From NCBI GenBank assembly GCA_002633025.1, contig NMRB01001909.1, positions 1 to 64,000 on the forward strand: DNA of 64,000 bases, given 5' to 3'. The DNA is from Notospermus geniculatus. Taxonomy: Eukaryota > Nemertea > Pilidiophora > Heteronemertea > Lineidae. Below are positions 21,130 through 31,285 of the stretch, in pieces. Numbering within the stretch: position 1 is the stretch's first letter; the number at the start of each line of letters is the position of its first letter. Both the position numbers and the translations under genes were made by a program. The notes below the pieces were generated by a model. The model did no database searches. It was given only the letters and a program-made list of their open reading frames with translations, and had not been told where the DNA came from.

Positions 21130-21621
21130 ATGATGAATTCAGCCAGCTCGCGGCCTCGTTACGTTTGCATCCGTTCGCTTCGGCGGCGAACAGGGCAAGG
21201 TTTGCGGGAGTGGTTGTTGTCACGAGATGAAGAGGGTCGCCGAAATGTTTATGTTGGAAGACGCGCCTCGTGGTATATCGGCCGTTTGGACCTCCAACCG
21301 TACGCCGACGGCCGTTGCTCACGGACGGCTTACAACCGTCTGCCACGAGACGACAAGCGTTTGGTCAGACGTATACGCTGGGCTGACTATTTCGCTAACC
21401 CATTTCCTCTAAGGCGGGGTACGCCGAATGAAAGACAGCGCGTTGTTCGTTTGTACGACGCTTTTCTGTTCAGTAGCCGGAAGGTTTTCTCGATAAGGAA
21501 ATTGGCCAATTGCAATCTCGGGTGTTGGTGTGAGGAAGGCGAGAGTATTCCCTGCCACGCAAAATTACTTTTGCAACAGGCTGCTCATGCACAAGCCGGC
21601 TGCTCAGCACCATCGCGGTGA
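21130..21621 (+). CDS. DUF4326-type protein
   Basis: A 163-residue frame from the ATG pair at 21130/21133. It shows RNVYVGRRASW, then WADYFANPFPL, ERQRVVRLYDAFL, and LGCWCEEGESIPCHAKLLLQ near the C-terminus. The order VYVGR - W.NPF - LGCWC....CH is what I know from DUF4326 domains, found in phages, large DNA viruses and some transposons, of unknown activity. An insertion of about 40 residues lies between the VYVGR and NPF parts. The gene is intact and is the first of the plus-strand viral series. Confidence 0.65.
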   Translation: MMNSASSRPRYVCIRSLRRRTGQGLREWLLSRDEEGRRNVYVGRRASWYIGRLDLQPYADGRCSRTAYNRLPRDDKRLVRRIRWADYFANPFPLRRGTPNERQRVVRLYDAFLFSSRKVFSIRKLANCNLGCWCEEGESIPCHAKLLLQQAAHAQAGCSAPSR

Positions 21622-22501
21622 ACTTTTCTGCAACATGTGAACTTTCGCTGATCATGAACTTGTGTTCGTGCGCGAAACAAAAAGTCGACCTGAGCGAAAG
21701 AGAAAAAAAACTGCCGCACAGAGGCCTATTTCAAGACAGAATGCCTTCACAGTGGCCTTTACGCGACTGAGGAACCAAAACTAGCGTGGGTTAGATTGCT
21801 GTGCATCGTTCTGCCGTGCGAGAATCCCGATCGCAATCTGTGTGCACATTCAGTTGGATCAATACTACTCATGGTATTGTTGCCTGAACATCGGGTTGGA
21901 CAACAAAGATTAGATAAAATTTGTTGTTGGCGGCCTGCGTTGACAAATCTGTGCTGCTGCCATCTATAAGACGTGCGACAAACCAGACGTAAGGCGTGAT
22001 GATTGCTTGCCATGGAATGTCATCATCAGCTGCATCACACAACGGACACACGAGGGGAAAGCACATCATCAAAATCACTCGCTGAAAAAGCAATGGGCCC
22101 AGCTTGCGCAGAACATTCAAACACGGTCCTTCGTGATGCACTTGGCTCGGGTTAATATGCTGGAAGATAAAACGGGCGGCATTCTGCTGAATTGGTTGTG
22201 TCCTATGTTTTAAAACACAAAAACGCTATCTGCTGTGTGGGCGGGTGGTTAAGCCCTGGAAGGCGCCTATCGGTATGTGTGAGTAGAATTAGAAATAATA
22301 GTGAGATTTCATTTGCGCCCAGCCAGTACGAATGGATGGACAATATCTGATTAAAGGTCATGTGAATGAGCTGTGATGACCAACTTGAGCACGTGTAACT
22401 TGAAGACTGGGATCAGCAGCGAGCATTGTGATCGCGCCGCCAAACAGCTTTGCACGAGCAACTAGATTCCTGGTTTGCATCCCGCTAACTTATTCCTCAT
22501 C
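21622..22501. other. Non-coding gap between viral genes
   Basis: No convincing frame. The stretch 22340-22440 holds GAGCACGTG and a copy of the shared upstream motif (22425-22438). Confidence 0.4.
22425..22438 (+). promoter_or_regulatory. Shared viral upstream motif, site 1 (diverged)
   Basis: ATTGTGATCGCGCC, 64 bases before the ATG at 22502. It differs from the CATGTGATCG core seen at 23493, 25016 and 30160 by one base and lacks the A/T-rich lead. Confidence 0.35.
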
Positions 22502-23362
22502 ATGAAACAACCTGCAACCGATGATAATCCGGCGTGGAAGTATTCGGAAGGAGATCAACAACAGCAAGGACCGGCTAGGAAACGACGACGGTTTCAGACC
22601 AACGCGCACATTATTGAAAGCTTTTGCCACGCAAACCATTTCATTGACAACGTTCTACACCCAAAAGACAATATCGTTATTTTCGTGGTCGGGCAAGACC
22701 GTTTCGATGCCAGAGAACACGGAACAGGAAGTTTGCTTGCCCCAGGGTATTTTTTCAGGAAAGAAGACACGACGTTATTTGTATTGAACAAGCGTTTGCC
22801 CAATGAGCAAGAACACGGCCCCTATGAAAAGCATCACCATCGTTTCTTGTCGTTCATGCCGCATCAACTTAACTTGTATCAGCTCTACGAACGCTTCGAG
22901 GAGTATTTTGTGCCGTCTGCGCATTGGCAAGAAAGCCCGTATTGGTTGATTAATATCGTCAGACAGCCCAAGTCCGCTTTGCCCCAAAGCGTCGACTACG
23001 TTTTCCGGGAGACGATCGGCCGATATCCTGACATATGGATGGGCTCCGCTGGCATGATGGTGGTGCCGTGCGGCCTCGTGAACGATGGGTGGCATCACAG
23101 GAAAGCCTGCTGTGTTGTGGAGGATGTGGACGGCCGAAATATTGCACGATTCGAATGTGCAGAAGAAAACCATTGGTACATGATCGTGCCATCGTATGCG
23201 CTTTCCATCGAGCGCCAGTTGGAAGAAGAGGAAAGCACGGACCTTGAAGAGCTGGTCGAGTATGGCTGGTATCTGATCTGCAACCAAGACTATAAACAGG
23301 ATCAACAGGCTCATGAGGACGGCACGTCCGTCAACAGTTCAAGCAGTAGTGACAGTGAATAA
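22502..23362 (+). CDS. Unknown viral protein, 286 residues
   Basis: The first ATG of the frame is at 22502. The protein has a nuclear-signal-like ARKRRRF near residue 25, then a globular, aromatic-rich middle (SPYWLINIVRQ, IGRYPDIWMGSAGMMVVPCG, HWYMIVPSYAL), and an acidic Ser-rich tail ending SSSSSDSE. No family recognised, no signal peptide or membrane segment. The frame is intact and is followed after 236 bases by the dUTPase. A diverged copy of the shared motif lies 64 bases upstream. A basic N-terminus and acidic tail suggest a nuclear or virion role, which is only a guess. Confidence 0.6.
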   Translation: MKQPATDDNPAWKYSEGDQQQQGPARKRRRFQTNAHIIESFCHANHFIDNVLHPKDNIVIFVVGQDRFDAREHGTGSLLAPGYFFRKEDTTLFVLNKRLPNEQEHGPYEKHHHRFLSFMPHQLNLYQLYERFEEYFVPSAHWQESPYWLINIVRQPKSALPQSVDYVFRETIGRYPDIWMGSAGMMVVPCGLVNDGWHHRKACCVVEDVDGRNIARFECAEENHWYMIVPSYALSIERQLEEEESTDLEELVEYGWYLICNQDYKQDQQAHEDGTSVNSSSSSDSE

Positions 23363-23492
23363 GAGATATCATGGAAAGCATCATTAACATTGCCAAGTTC
23401 AAGGGCTGAATACAAAGTTGTGGCATGGGTAGATGGGGAAAAAGTGCCGGCGGGTGTGCGGATGAATGAATGGGCAACCTCTGTCTATAAGC

Positions 23493-23506
23493 CATGTGAT
23501 CGAGCC
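23493..23506 (+). promoter_or_regulatory. Shared viral upstream motif, site 2 (dUTPase)
   Basis: TATAAGC then CATGTGATCGAGCC, about 93 bases before the dUTPase ATG. A separate TATATAAG box occurs at about 23565-23573, closer to the start. Confidence 0.5.
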
Positions 23507-23598
23507 GAGACGGCCGACTTGAGCACGTGCAGCTTGATGGTCGAGAACAGTGTGAAGTACAAGCTATATAAGACTTTTTTCCGACATACTAGTTTACA

Positions 23599-24048
23599 AT
23601 GGCAGCAACAACAACAACTGTGCCAGTGGAGTTTTCCCGACTCGGGCCGAGTGCTGTGGCCCCGCAGCGAATGACGCCGGGGGCGGCCGGCCATGATTTG
23701 TTCGCTGCTGAGGATGCCGTGGTTCGCCCTGCAGCTGGTTGGACTCGCGTAAACACACAAATTTGCATTCAACTGCCACCCGGCTATTACGGGAGGATCG
23801 AATCGAGGAGCGGTTTAGCAGCCGCCAACGATGTTGTCGCCTTTCCGGGCATCATAGATTCGGATTACAGAGGACCAGTTGCCGTCATGCTACGCGTTGG
23901 CGGGCGCAGGGTTTTTCGTGTTCGCCGTGGGGACAGAATAGCCCAACTACTCGTGATGCCGTGCTGTGTTGCTGAATTCAAGCAAATTCGTGCGCCATCG
24001 AACACATACCGCGGAGCCGGAGGTTTCGGGAGTACGGGGCGTATGTAA
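23599..24048 (+). CDS. dut: Trimeric dUTPase
   Basis: A complete 149-residue enzyme hydrolysing dUTP to dUMP and pyrophosphate, keeping uracil out of DNA and feeding dTMP synthesis. All five family motifs are present in order: AGHDLFAAED (30-39), GRIESRSGLA (65-74), GIIDSDYRG (84-92, with the catalytic Asp), RGDRIAQLL (110-118) and RGAGGFGSTG (138-147). Motif V has Ala where Thr or Ser is usual. The length is normal for a free-standing trimeric enzyme. The ATG sits 26 bases after a TATATAAG box. Together with the kinase at 31286 it gives the element its own nucleotide-metabolism pair, unusual for a Polinton. Confidence 0.95.
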   Translation: MAATTTTVPVEFSRLGPSAVAPQRMTPGAAGHDLFAAEDAVVRPAAGWTRVNTQICIQLPPGYYGRIESRSGLAAANDVVAFPGIIDSDYRGPVAVMLRVGGRRVFRVRRGDRIAQLLVMPCCVAEFKQIRAPSNTYRGAGGFGSTGRM

Positions 24049-25015
24049 ACAGGTTTGCCATGGATGAAATTGTTGAAACTTCACTGAACGCAAGAGATTG
24101 CTCCCCGCAAAAGAAGAATCAGTGGCAAAAGTTCGGACGACTGAATGAACACAATTCACTGTAATTCGCGACCAACTTATCTTTTCTGTAAACGAAATTT
24201 CTGCGTGTAAGAGAAAATTGTACTTTGAAATGTCATAAAAACAAGGGTAAAGGTTAGCGGGAAATGTAGGCTTGACAATTTCATTCGATGCTCTGGGCAT
24301 TTATTTTGTGTTGAATTCTTGCAAAAAATTTTCGTACCGAATTTGTGCCCGCACCCAAAACCAGACAAGACATTGGCCATCACTAGATGATAAAGGAATT
24401 CAAGGAAAATTCAGCTTGAACTGATGTACATTTTTCGTAAGGCATATATTTCAACGGAAACATATGTAAATTCAACAAGCAGCAGTTCCCTGCGTGTGTA
24501 GAAAACATGGTGGTTTTTTTTATGTGGAAGGGTTTAAAATGTGAAAGCGTGGGAACTTTTGTTTTGATCTTTTTGGGCGAATGAGAAGAAATATATTGGT
24601 GGTGGCGATGGTGGCTTTCAATATATATGTTTTTCTCCTGGCTGTGCTCCTGTATATGACGATATTTAGCGAGAAATAAATGAATGGTTGTTGTTATTGT
24701 TTTGCTGAGTTTTTCGTTTTCCTTTTTTTGTTTTGTTCTGGAGCAAAGCTTCACGAAAATACGGGTAATACCTGGTCTGCTCGTGTTTTCGGTGTTAAGC
24801 AGTTCGGCTGTGCCCCCCCCCCCTGAGCTAATGGTTTCCTGCGTAAGTTGGCGATCAGTGTTTCAAGCGAATTTCCTGCACGGGCGGGGTGGGACACACT
24901 GTAGAAGTTTGTCCGCGGTGGTTGCAAGTATTACCCACACACACACACGCACACATACACAGTGGGGCTGTGCATGCAACGAAAGTAAACGTTGCCTTTT
25001 TGCGTGAAAATAGAC
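24049..25015. other. Non-coding, AT-rich stretch between viral genes
   Basis: About 970 bases without a protein-like frame: AT-rich from 24180 to 24760, a C10 run near 24814-24823 and a CA/ACAC microsatellite at 24934-24961. Confidence 0.45.
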
Positions 25016-25029
25016 CATGTGATCGGCGC
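25016..25029 (+). promoter_or_regulatory. Shared viral upstream motif, site 3 (virion-like gene)
   Basis: AAAATAGAC then CATGTGATCGGCGC, 23 bases before the ATG at 25053. Closest of the series to its start codon. Confidence 0.5.
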
Positions 25030-25052
25030 ATATTTCGTTTGGTTTTTGCGCT

Positions 25053-26273
25053 ATGGCTGACGTGGACCCGAATAACGTGACCGACGTTGGTTACGTGGTC
25101 TGCCCCTCGAACACGCCCGTCGAGCCTGGTTTCCCCGCCAATACGACTAGCAAGTTCGTCGTTCGCTTGGCCAAACCTATCGACACGAAACGAATCCCCG
25201 GTCAAGTAATGGTCGCTTTGGTGGAGATTTCGTTCCCGCACAGTTGGGCGGTACCCTTCCCTGCACGACGATGTTTTTACGAGGTTGGTGTGTCAGATAT
25301 ACGCCGACCATTAAAGCCAGCAATCACGACACGAGCTTGTTTGCCAGAAGGAATGCCATTGCAGGATTATTATAGCGTCGAGGATTTGATCAAGGGCTTG
25401 AACGAACGGCGTCCACGTTTAGCGTTTCTGCACCAGGGTGTCTGGGCGGGCAAATTTCGTCTCACGTCGACAGGTTTCGCCCAAATTGTCTTGTTCGAAG
25501 GTGAAGCGATAGCAATGGACGTCGTGTTGGCGGAAGTACTGGGCTTCGAGAAGCGGAGGTATTTCTTCAGCGAGGGTAAACTGGCGTCGACGCGTGGGCC
25601 TTTCCCCGAGGACGAACACGCGACGAGGGTAACTGTAGGAACTGACGGTGGCTCGCAGTCGCCAGGCCAACGACCGCCAAGTGCAGAAGGAATGGCAGAC
25701 GGCGAGGACACCTCTGCTAGTAACAATCCTGTTTTCACCGAGGGCGATTTCGGGGACACCAGAACCGAAGAAGAGCGAAGTCGTGGCCGTGGTGGTAGTC
25801 ATAGTGGGAGGCGTGAAAGAAGACGTCGCAGGAGTGAGGCCGTGTTGCCTGAGAACACCACCGCCACTGCCGCCGAAGTGGAGCGAAGACGACGGCCAAC
25901 GCCAAACAAACCTGGAACTTCATCATTAGTTGCGGGTGAGCGACCTTTGAAAGAGGCGAAGAGATTCATGATCAAGGCTCAGAGAAAACCGAATCTCGAT
26001 TATAACGCCTACAATTTGTTCGTTTACTCGTCTATTGTTAAATCCACGCCTATCGGTAATGTGTACGCACCACTTTTGCGCAGCGTACCCGTCGACCCGC
26101 GGGAAAGAGGCAAGCACCTCAGCCAGACATTCTTTCGCCCACGTTATCTGCCTTTGAGCAGCGATTACATCAGCGAAATCGATATCGATATACGCCACGA
26201 AACAGGCGAACCAGTACAATTCCAATGGGGGAAAGTTATTTGCACGTTACATTTCAAAATACGCAAGGATTAG
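25053..26273 (+). CDS. Polinton-type conserved protein, probable virion component
   Basis: An intact 406-residue frame. Residues 1-60 carry the pattern seen in an uncharacterised protein that accompanies Polinton/adintovirus polymerase genes: NTTSKFVVRLAKPIDT, then QVMVALVEISFPHSW. The C-terminus has the matching conserved end (FVYSSIVKSTPIGNVYAPLL, FFRPRYLPL, IDIDIRHETGEPV, GKVICTLHF). Between about residues 190 and 300 is a charged, low-complexity insert (RSRGRGGSHSGRRERRRRR) that looks like a lineage-specific addition. I infer a structural role from gene neighbourhood and the beta-rich ends. It is not the double-jelly-roll major capsid protein as far as I can tell. The start follows the shared motif by 23 bases. 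Confidence 0.65.
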   Translation: MADVDPNNVTDVGYVVCPSNTPVEPGFPANTTSKFVVRLAKPIDTKRIPGQVMVALVEISFPHSWAVPFPARRCFYEVGVSDIRRPLKPAITTRACLPEGMPLQDYYSVEDLIKGLNERRPRLAFLHQGVWAGKFRLTSTGFAQIVLFEGEAIAMDVVLAEVLGFEKRRYFFSEGKLASTRGPFPEDEHATRVTVGTDGGSQSPGQRPPSAEGMADGEDTSASNNPVFTEGDFGDTRTEEERSRGRGGSHSGRRERRRRRSEAVLPENTTATAAEVERRRRPTPNKPGTSSLVAGERPLKEAKRFMIKAQRKPNLDYNAYNLFVYSSIVKSTPIGNVYAPLLRSVPVDPRERGKHLSQTFFRPRYLPLSSDYISEIDIDIRHETGEPVQFQWGKVICTLHFKIRKD

Positions 26274-26415
26274 GTAGAAAAGGCATCGCCAAAACATCGC
26301 CAGAACAGAGAAATGTTGCTAGTGGATGCTGAAAATACAGCGTGTGAACGAGCGTGTGCCGAAGACGTAGAGAGCAGCAGCGCTTGTGTTTGTGCTGGTC
26401 AGCACGCCTCGCCAC

Positions 26416-29400
26416 ATGTTTCGTCTCGAAAACGCTTTCGGCCCGCAGGGGCGCACGGCCAGGAAGTATATTTATGGGCCACCAGTAAGACAAGAAGGCG
26501 ATCTGAACAAGTTTCTTTTTCGTGTTGCCACGCCAATGATTGTGAATCAACTCGAGCAGGCCTTGGCGAGCTCAGCAAGCAGACGTGTGGCTTACAAATT
26601 CCACTCGGAAGTACAACTGAGATTCAATAAACTGGTGCCGACGGCAGGTACAACAGCCAGTGGCGAACAACAGTCTGATTTTGTCGAGCACACAGCCGAA
26701 CCATGGTTCAAGACGGATGTCGCAGCAGTCTACAGCCGCACCAGGTCCTCGCTCACCGATGTTGTGCGGCAACGCCTGGAAGAAATCCCCGGCAAAGTGG
26801 ATCACTACAACCACGAGGGTTCGGGCTGGATGTTCGTGTGTGTTGTATGCTTGCAGCTTTATCTTTCGGAATTCACGCCATTTCGTGGCGGCATCATAAC
26901 GCAGAGGTTCGGACGGCGAGAACTTTGTTTGCCCCAAACGATCCAACAGAAGAAAGCGTGCTTCTCGCCGCCGCCCTGTTCTGGCCCGTTCGCCAATGGG
27001 GGGACATGTTTTCGCGACTGCCTTCTGATTGCCGAACACCGACTTTGCCGACCTGGCGGTGCACATGGCCGAACGGGCAAGGTCTGGAGAAGAAGACTGA
27101 ACACGTGGCTGCAAACGTCGGCTTTGAATTTTGACGGGCTCAGCTTCCCCACACCGTTGAATCAAGTGGCACTTTTCGAAAGAAACAATCCTGGCTTAGC
27201 TGTGAATGTGTACGCACTCATCGAAGCTGCAAAAAGGAAAAGAAGCCAGCCGATACGGGTGCTGTACCTGAGCAAGAATATCAGAGCTGCTCCCGCTACA
27301 CGCGCTCATGTAGACCTGTTACTATATCGTGATCATTACTTTCTGATAACGAATTTAAGCCGCCTACTCGGCAAAGAAGCCCATAGGGGACGAAAGTATG
27401 TATGCCGGTCTTGCTTGTGCGTATTCGCCAGCCAAAAGCGACTCGAGGAACACTGGCGCAGCTGCTGTTCTCAGGAAGCCCAATTATGTATCACACGCCG
27501 GTCGAGCCACAACCAATTGCGTTCTGCCAATTCGACAAAATGACTATGAACAGATTTGTGGTCTACTACGATTTTGAAACTGTGCAAATACCGTGCCCCG
27601 ATTTGGGAAATCGTACAAAGCGGCGTCTTCATCAACCCATAGCCGTAGCGGCCATACGAGTGTGCAATGCCGACGCGGAACACAACTCGGCCCCCTTTCA
27701 CTATGTGGGCACCGACTGCGTGGAGCGATTTCTGGACTGGTTAGAAAAACAGGAGGAGGCCATTTGCCTGATAGAAACCCTTTGCTATCGACCACTGCAC
27801 ATGAAACCAAGTGACTGGAAATGTTTTCAGGAACAGGTGCACTGCCAGATGTGCAAGCGGCCATTTTCGGGTTTCGAGCCACCACACAAAGATCACTGCC
27901 ATCTATCTGGTCGCTATCGGTACGCCCTTTGTAACCGCTGCAATATCACTTATGCCAGTGAAAAGAAACTGGTCATCCCCTGTTTCGCGCACGGTGGCGT
28001 GCATTTCGACCAGCACCTCTTGATCAAGGCTCTTGTGCAGCGAAGCAAAACAAGTGGCAAACGATTACCGAAAATTTTGCCACGAAACACCGAACACTAT
28101 TTGGTCGTCTACGCGGAACCGTTTGTCTTCAAGGATTCACACGAATTTATGACGAGTTCGCTGGCCTCCATCGCAGACTCGATGCGCGCGAGTGGCAGCA
28201 CCGTTGGTGGCTGTACAGATGGTTCTGTTTCTTTCGCACTCCTCTACGACTACGTTGGGCAAAACGTGGTCAAGTATCGTCTGTTGTGCCGCAAAGGGGT
28301 GCTGTGCTATGACTTTTTGGACGGGCCGGAAAAACTGGAACTCGACCATTTACCGCCTCGAGAAGATTTCTACGACTCATTGCACGACACTAGTGTCACG
28401 GAAGGAGATTACGAGCACGCCAAGCAAGTCTGGAAAACGATGGCTTGTCGCACATTGCGCGACTACTTGCTCGTTTACTTGCTGACCGACGTCTTCTTGC
28501 TAGCCGATTGTTTCGAGCGATTCCGTAACCTGGCCATGGAAAACTTCCAAATGGACGTGGCAAAATTTCTGACTTTACCGCATTTCGCTTTTCACGCCAT
28601 GCTGAAGAACACAGGAGTGTGCCTGGACGTCCTAACCGATCTGGAAATGGTACAGTGGGTGAAACGAGGCATACGCGGTGGTGTGGCATCGATTATGCAT
28701 CGGTATGCCGAGGCCAACCTACCGGCCATGGGTGAAGGCTATGATCCGAGAAAACCGCGGCAAGAGATTATCGTCCTCGATTGTACTAATCTCTACGGGC
28801 ATGCCTTGAGCAAAATGCTGCCAGAAAAAAACTATCGTTGGTTAAGTAGACAAGAGATCGATGAGCTCCAGGTGGAAAACATTGCAGACGATTCACCGAC
28901 GGGCTATATTCTAAGCGTCGATCTAGCCTATCCAGCACATTTGCACGACGAGCACACCATGTACCCTTTGGCGCCACGCAAAGTGGCCATACCGCCGGCG
29001 CAATGGTCCGACTACACTTATCGTACAATCATGGAAACGGGCGAAACCAGCTATTTTCGTACCGGACCAGAAAAACTCGTACCCGACTTGGCAGGCCGGC
29101 GGGACTACGTGGTACACTATCAAAATCTCAAATATTATGTCAGATGTGGCCTGGTCATCAAACGCATACGACGTGTTCTGGCGTTCCAGCAGCGATGCTG
29201 GATGCGTGATTTCGTCAATGAAATCACGAGCAAACGCCAAAAAGCCATTTCGGATTTCGAGAGCAGCTTTTGGAAGAGCTGATCTTGAATTCAATTTATG
29301 GGCGCTTGCTGATCGACAAAAGCAAACACACCAACATGAAACTCGTCAACGAGGAACGGCACTTCAAACAAATGGTGGCCAAGCCAAACTTCAAATCGGT

Positions 29401-30157
29401 GACATTCTACGATAAATCATTCGTTGGCGTACAGATGAAGCCCGCCTCCATCGAACTCCGCAGCCCAGTCGTTGCAGGCTACACGGTATTAGAGTTGAGC
29501 AAGCTTCACATGTACAAGTTCCACTACAACTACGTCTTGCGTGTACTCGGCGGCCCAGAAAACTGCCAACTGTTGATGACCGACACGGACAGTCTGGCCT
29601 ATGCAGTCAGCGAAGTAGAACCAAGAGCGATCTTTGCCGCCACTGCACCAGAATACTTCGACTTTTCCAACTTCCCAAAGGACGACCCATTGTTCACCAG
29701 GACAAATCAGAAGATTAAAGGGACATTCAAAATTGAATATCCCGACCAGATCATCACAGGTTTTGTCGGCATCCGCGCCAAAATGTACTGTTTCGAGTTC
29801 ATGCTTGCCAAGCGTCAAGCCAAAGCCAAGGGCATACCTCGTGTTGCTTTGAACAACCTGCGTTTCGCCGACTACTGCGAAGCCTTGTTTCAGCCCGAAA
29901 AGAAACAGCACACCTGCCAGTATAGTGCGATACGGTCTTACAAGCATCGCTTGTACACCGAAGAGTCACACAAGAAAGGCTTGTCCGTGCTCGATTTAAA
30001 ACGATGGATTCTGGACGACGGGATTCATACGCTGGCCTACGGCGACTACCGATGCGTCAGACAGCCACCTACTATATCCTCCTCCTCCTCCTCCTCCTCC
30101 TCATCATCGACGGAAGAGGAAGAGATGGAGGCCGAAAAAGCGTCGGCGTGGAAATAA
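26416..30157 (+). pseudogene. polB: Protein-primed family B DNA polymerase, broken into three frames
   Basis: Three overlapping frames cover one polymerase: 26416-27543, 27402-29282 and 29270-30157. Part 1 has the Polinton N-terminal region (NHEGSGWMF, LNFDGLSFPTPL, HVDLLLYRDHYFLI) and a zinc finger YVCRSCLCVF...H. Part 2 has the exonuclease motif YYDFET (27564-27581), an HNH/endonuclease VII-like insert (HKDHCHLSGRYR with CxxC pairs, ~27845-27945) and motif A LDCTNLYG (28776-28799). Part 3 has motif B LNSIYGR (~29288) and motif C DTDS (29582-29593). Both breaks, near 27470 and 29265, are -1 shifts without a slippery heptamer, so they are probably decay or sequence error. Total length fits Polinton PolB. 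The C-terminus has a Ser run and acidic tail. Confidence 0.9.
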
Positions 30158-30159
30158 GG

Positions 30160-30172
30160 CATGTGATCGAGC
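30160..30172 (+). promoter_or_regulatory. Shared viral upstream motif, site 4 (PC4-like gene)
   Basis: AAATAAGG then CATGTGATCGAGC, directly after the polB stop and 78 bases before the ATG at 30251. Confidence 0.5.
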
Positions 30173-30250
30173 AAAACCGAGGCAAACATGAAAACCAACC
30201 AGAGATTGCATGCCACTGACTGACACAAGAACGCAAGGCAATCTGTGAGA

Positions 30251-30790
30251 ATGGCAACGGACAAACAAATGCGTGAACCCCGTGAAAACATTAGATTCGT
30301 CATTTCGAGAAGACTTCATTTGAATGTCTGCAGGTGGGGCGATGACACATGGTTGCACCTGCGGCAGACGAAGAACAACAAATCGGTCAGTTTGACAACG
30401 AGCGAGATGAAGGAGATCATCAAGCGACAAGACGAACTTCGCGCAGCAGCACAAGAAGTGCTTCGCGCGGAACAAGAACAACGCTGCAAGGAAGAGGCGG
30501 CTATGGCCGACTTCAGTGGCGGAGCAGACGACCCAGAAGATTTTGTCAGCCTCGGCGACGATGATGACGATGATGATTTCTCCATGGATGACGACGGTTG
30601 CCCTACACCACCGTCAGCGCAGCCACAGATAACCGTGGCCACCGACGTGAACGGCCCACAGGCAGCGTCAAGCACACCCAAGCGCAAGAGGAGGAGCAAG
30701 CCAGGCGCAACGGCAACAGCCGCATCCACAAGGGGGAAGCGTGCAAAACGGCAACAGCAGCAGGAAAAGCAAAGCACGCCCGGCTGGTAG
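30251..30790 (+). CDS. Acidic protein with PC4-like N-terminal domain
   Basis: A 179-residue frame from the ATG at 30251. Residues 8-65 (ENIRFVISRRLHLNVCRWGDDTWLHLRQ, then NKSVSLTTSEMKEIIKRQDEL in pieces) follow the plan of PC4/Sub1 ssDNA-binding domains: beta strands, a W-x(3)-W-L-H-L-R strand, then K.V.LT..E...I. The middle is acidic (GDDDDDDDFSMDDDG) and the C-terminus basic (KRKRRSK, GKRAKRQQQQ). In the cell PC4 binds single-stranded DNA and aids transcription; a similar role in viral replication or transcription is inferred. The domain call is by pattern only. Confidence 0.5.
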   Translation: MATDKQMREPRENIRFVISRRLHLNVCRWGDDTWLHLRQTKNNKSVSLTTSEMKEIIKRQDELRAAAQEVLRAEQEQRCKEEAAMADFSGGADDPEDFVSLGDDDDDDDFSMDDDGCPTPPSAQPQITVATDVNGPQAASSTPKRKRRSKPGATATAASTRGKRAKRQQQQEKQSTPGW

Positions 30791-31285
30791 TATGATGAAA
30801 ATGAGAGTTGTGAGCGCAGCACCAAGAATGCCACCACCATTGTTACCATCACCACCATCACACACACACACACGCACCTACACACACGGCAGCACCAACA
30901 CCTTTTTTTAAAAACTACTCATGACAACCAAGGCAATGAGAGGAGATTGCGGCGATGAGATTTCCATGCCAACAATGGCAACGAATGAGGAGAATCCACC
31001 ACCACTATTGCTCGGAGCTGACCAAACCGACTGCGGGCCCACAGCGAGGGCGCGACTCAAGGACGTCGCCTGCACGTGGATCTGTTGTAGCTGTTGGCAA
31101 CCGCAAGACGAAGAGATTATATCAAAAAGGCAAGAAAAAAAAGTCCACAGCAGTGGTGGCAAATCGGAGGATAAAACTCGAACACTGTTATCATCGACAA
31201 CGTGAATGAAACCATTGTGATTCATCGCACACCAGCACCGACCACCAGCGCAACCAGCACAACACCCACAACAGCAAAAAACAAA
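30791..31285. other. Non-coding gap with CA repeat
   Basis: CACACA microsatellite at about 30861-30893, then purine-rich sequence. The frame leading into the kinase is open from 31202 but has no in-frame ATG before 31286. Confidence 0.4.

Noticed and set aside
22775-23314. Minus-strand 179-residue frame
   Set aside because: Antisense shadow of the 22502-23362 gene.
24383-24754. Minus-strand 123-residue Lys/His-rich frame
   Set aside because: AT-rich intergenic DNA; composition explains the openness.
26880-27120. A possible third frameshift in the N-terminal part of polB
   Set aside because: The original frame keeps the expected layout (LPQTIQQKKAC, TCFRDCLLIAEH, LNFDGLSFP), so no shift is needed.
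26572-27165. Minus-strand 197-residue frame
   Set aside because: Antisense shadow of polB.
29260-29285. The second polB junction as a programmed frameshift
   Set aside because: The bases AGC TTT TGG do not form an X XXY YYZ heptamer; decay or error is simpler.
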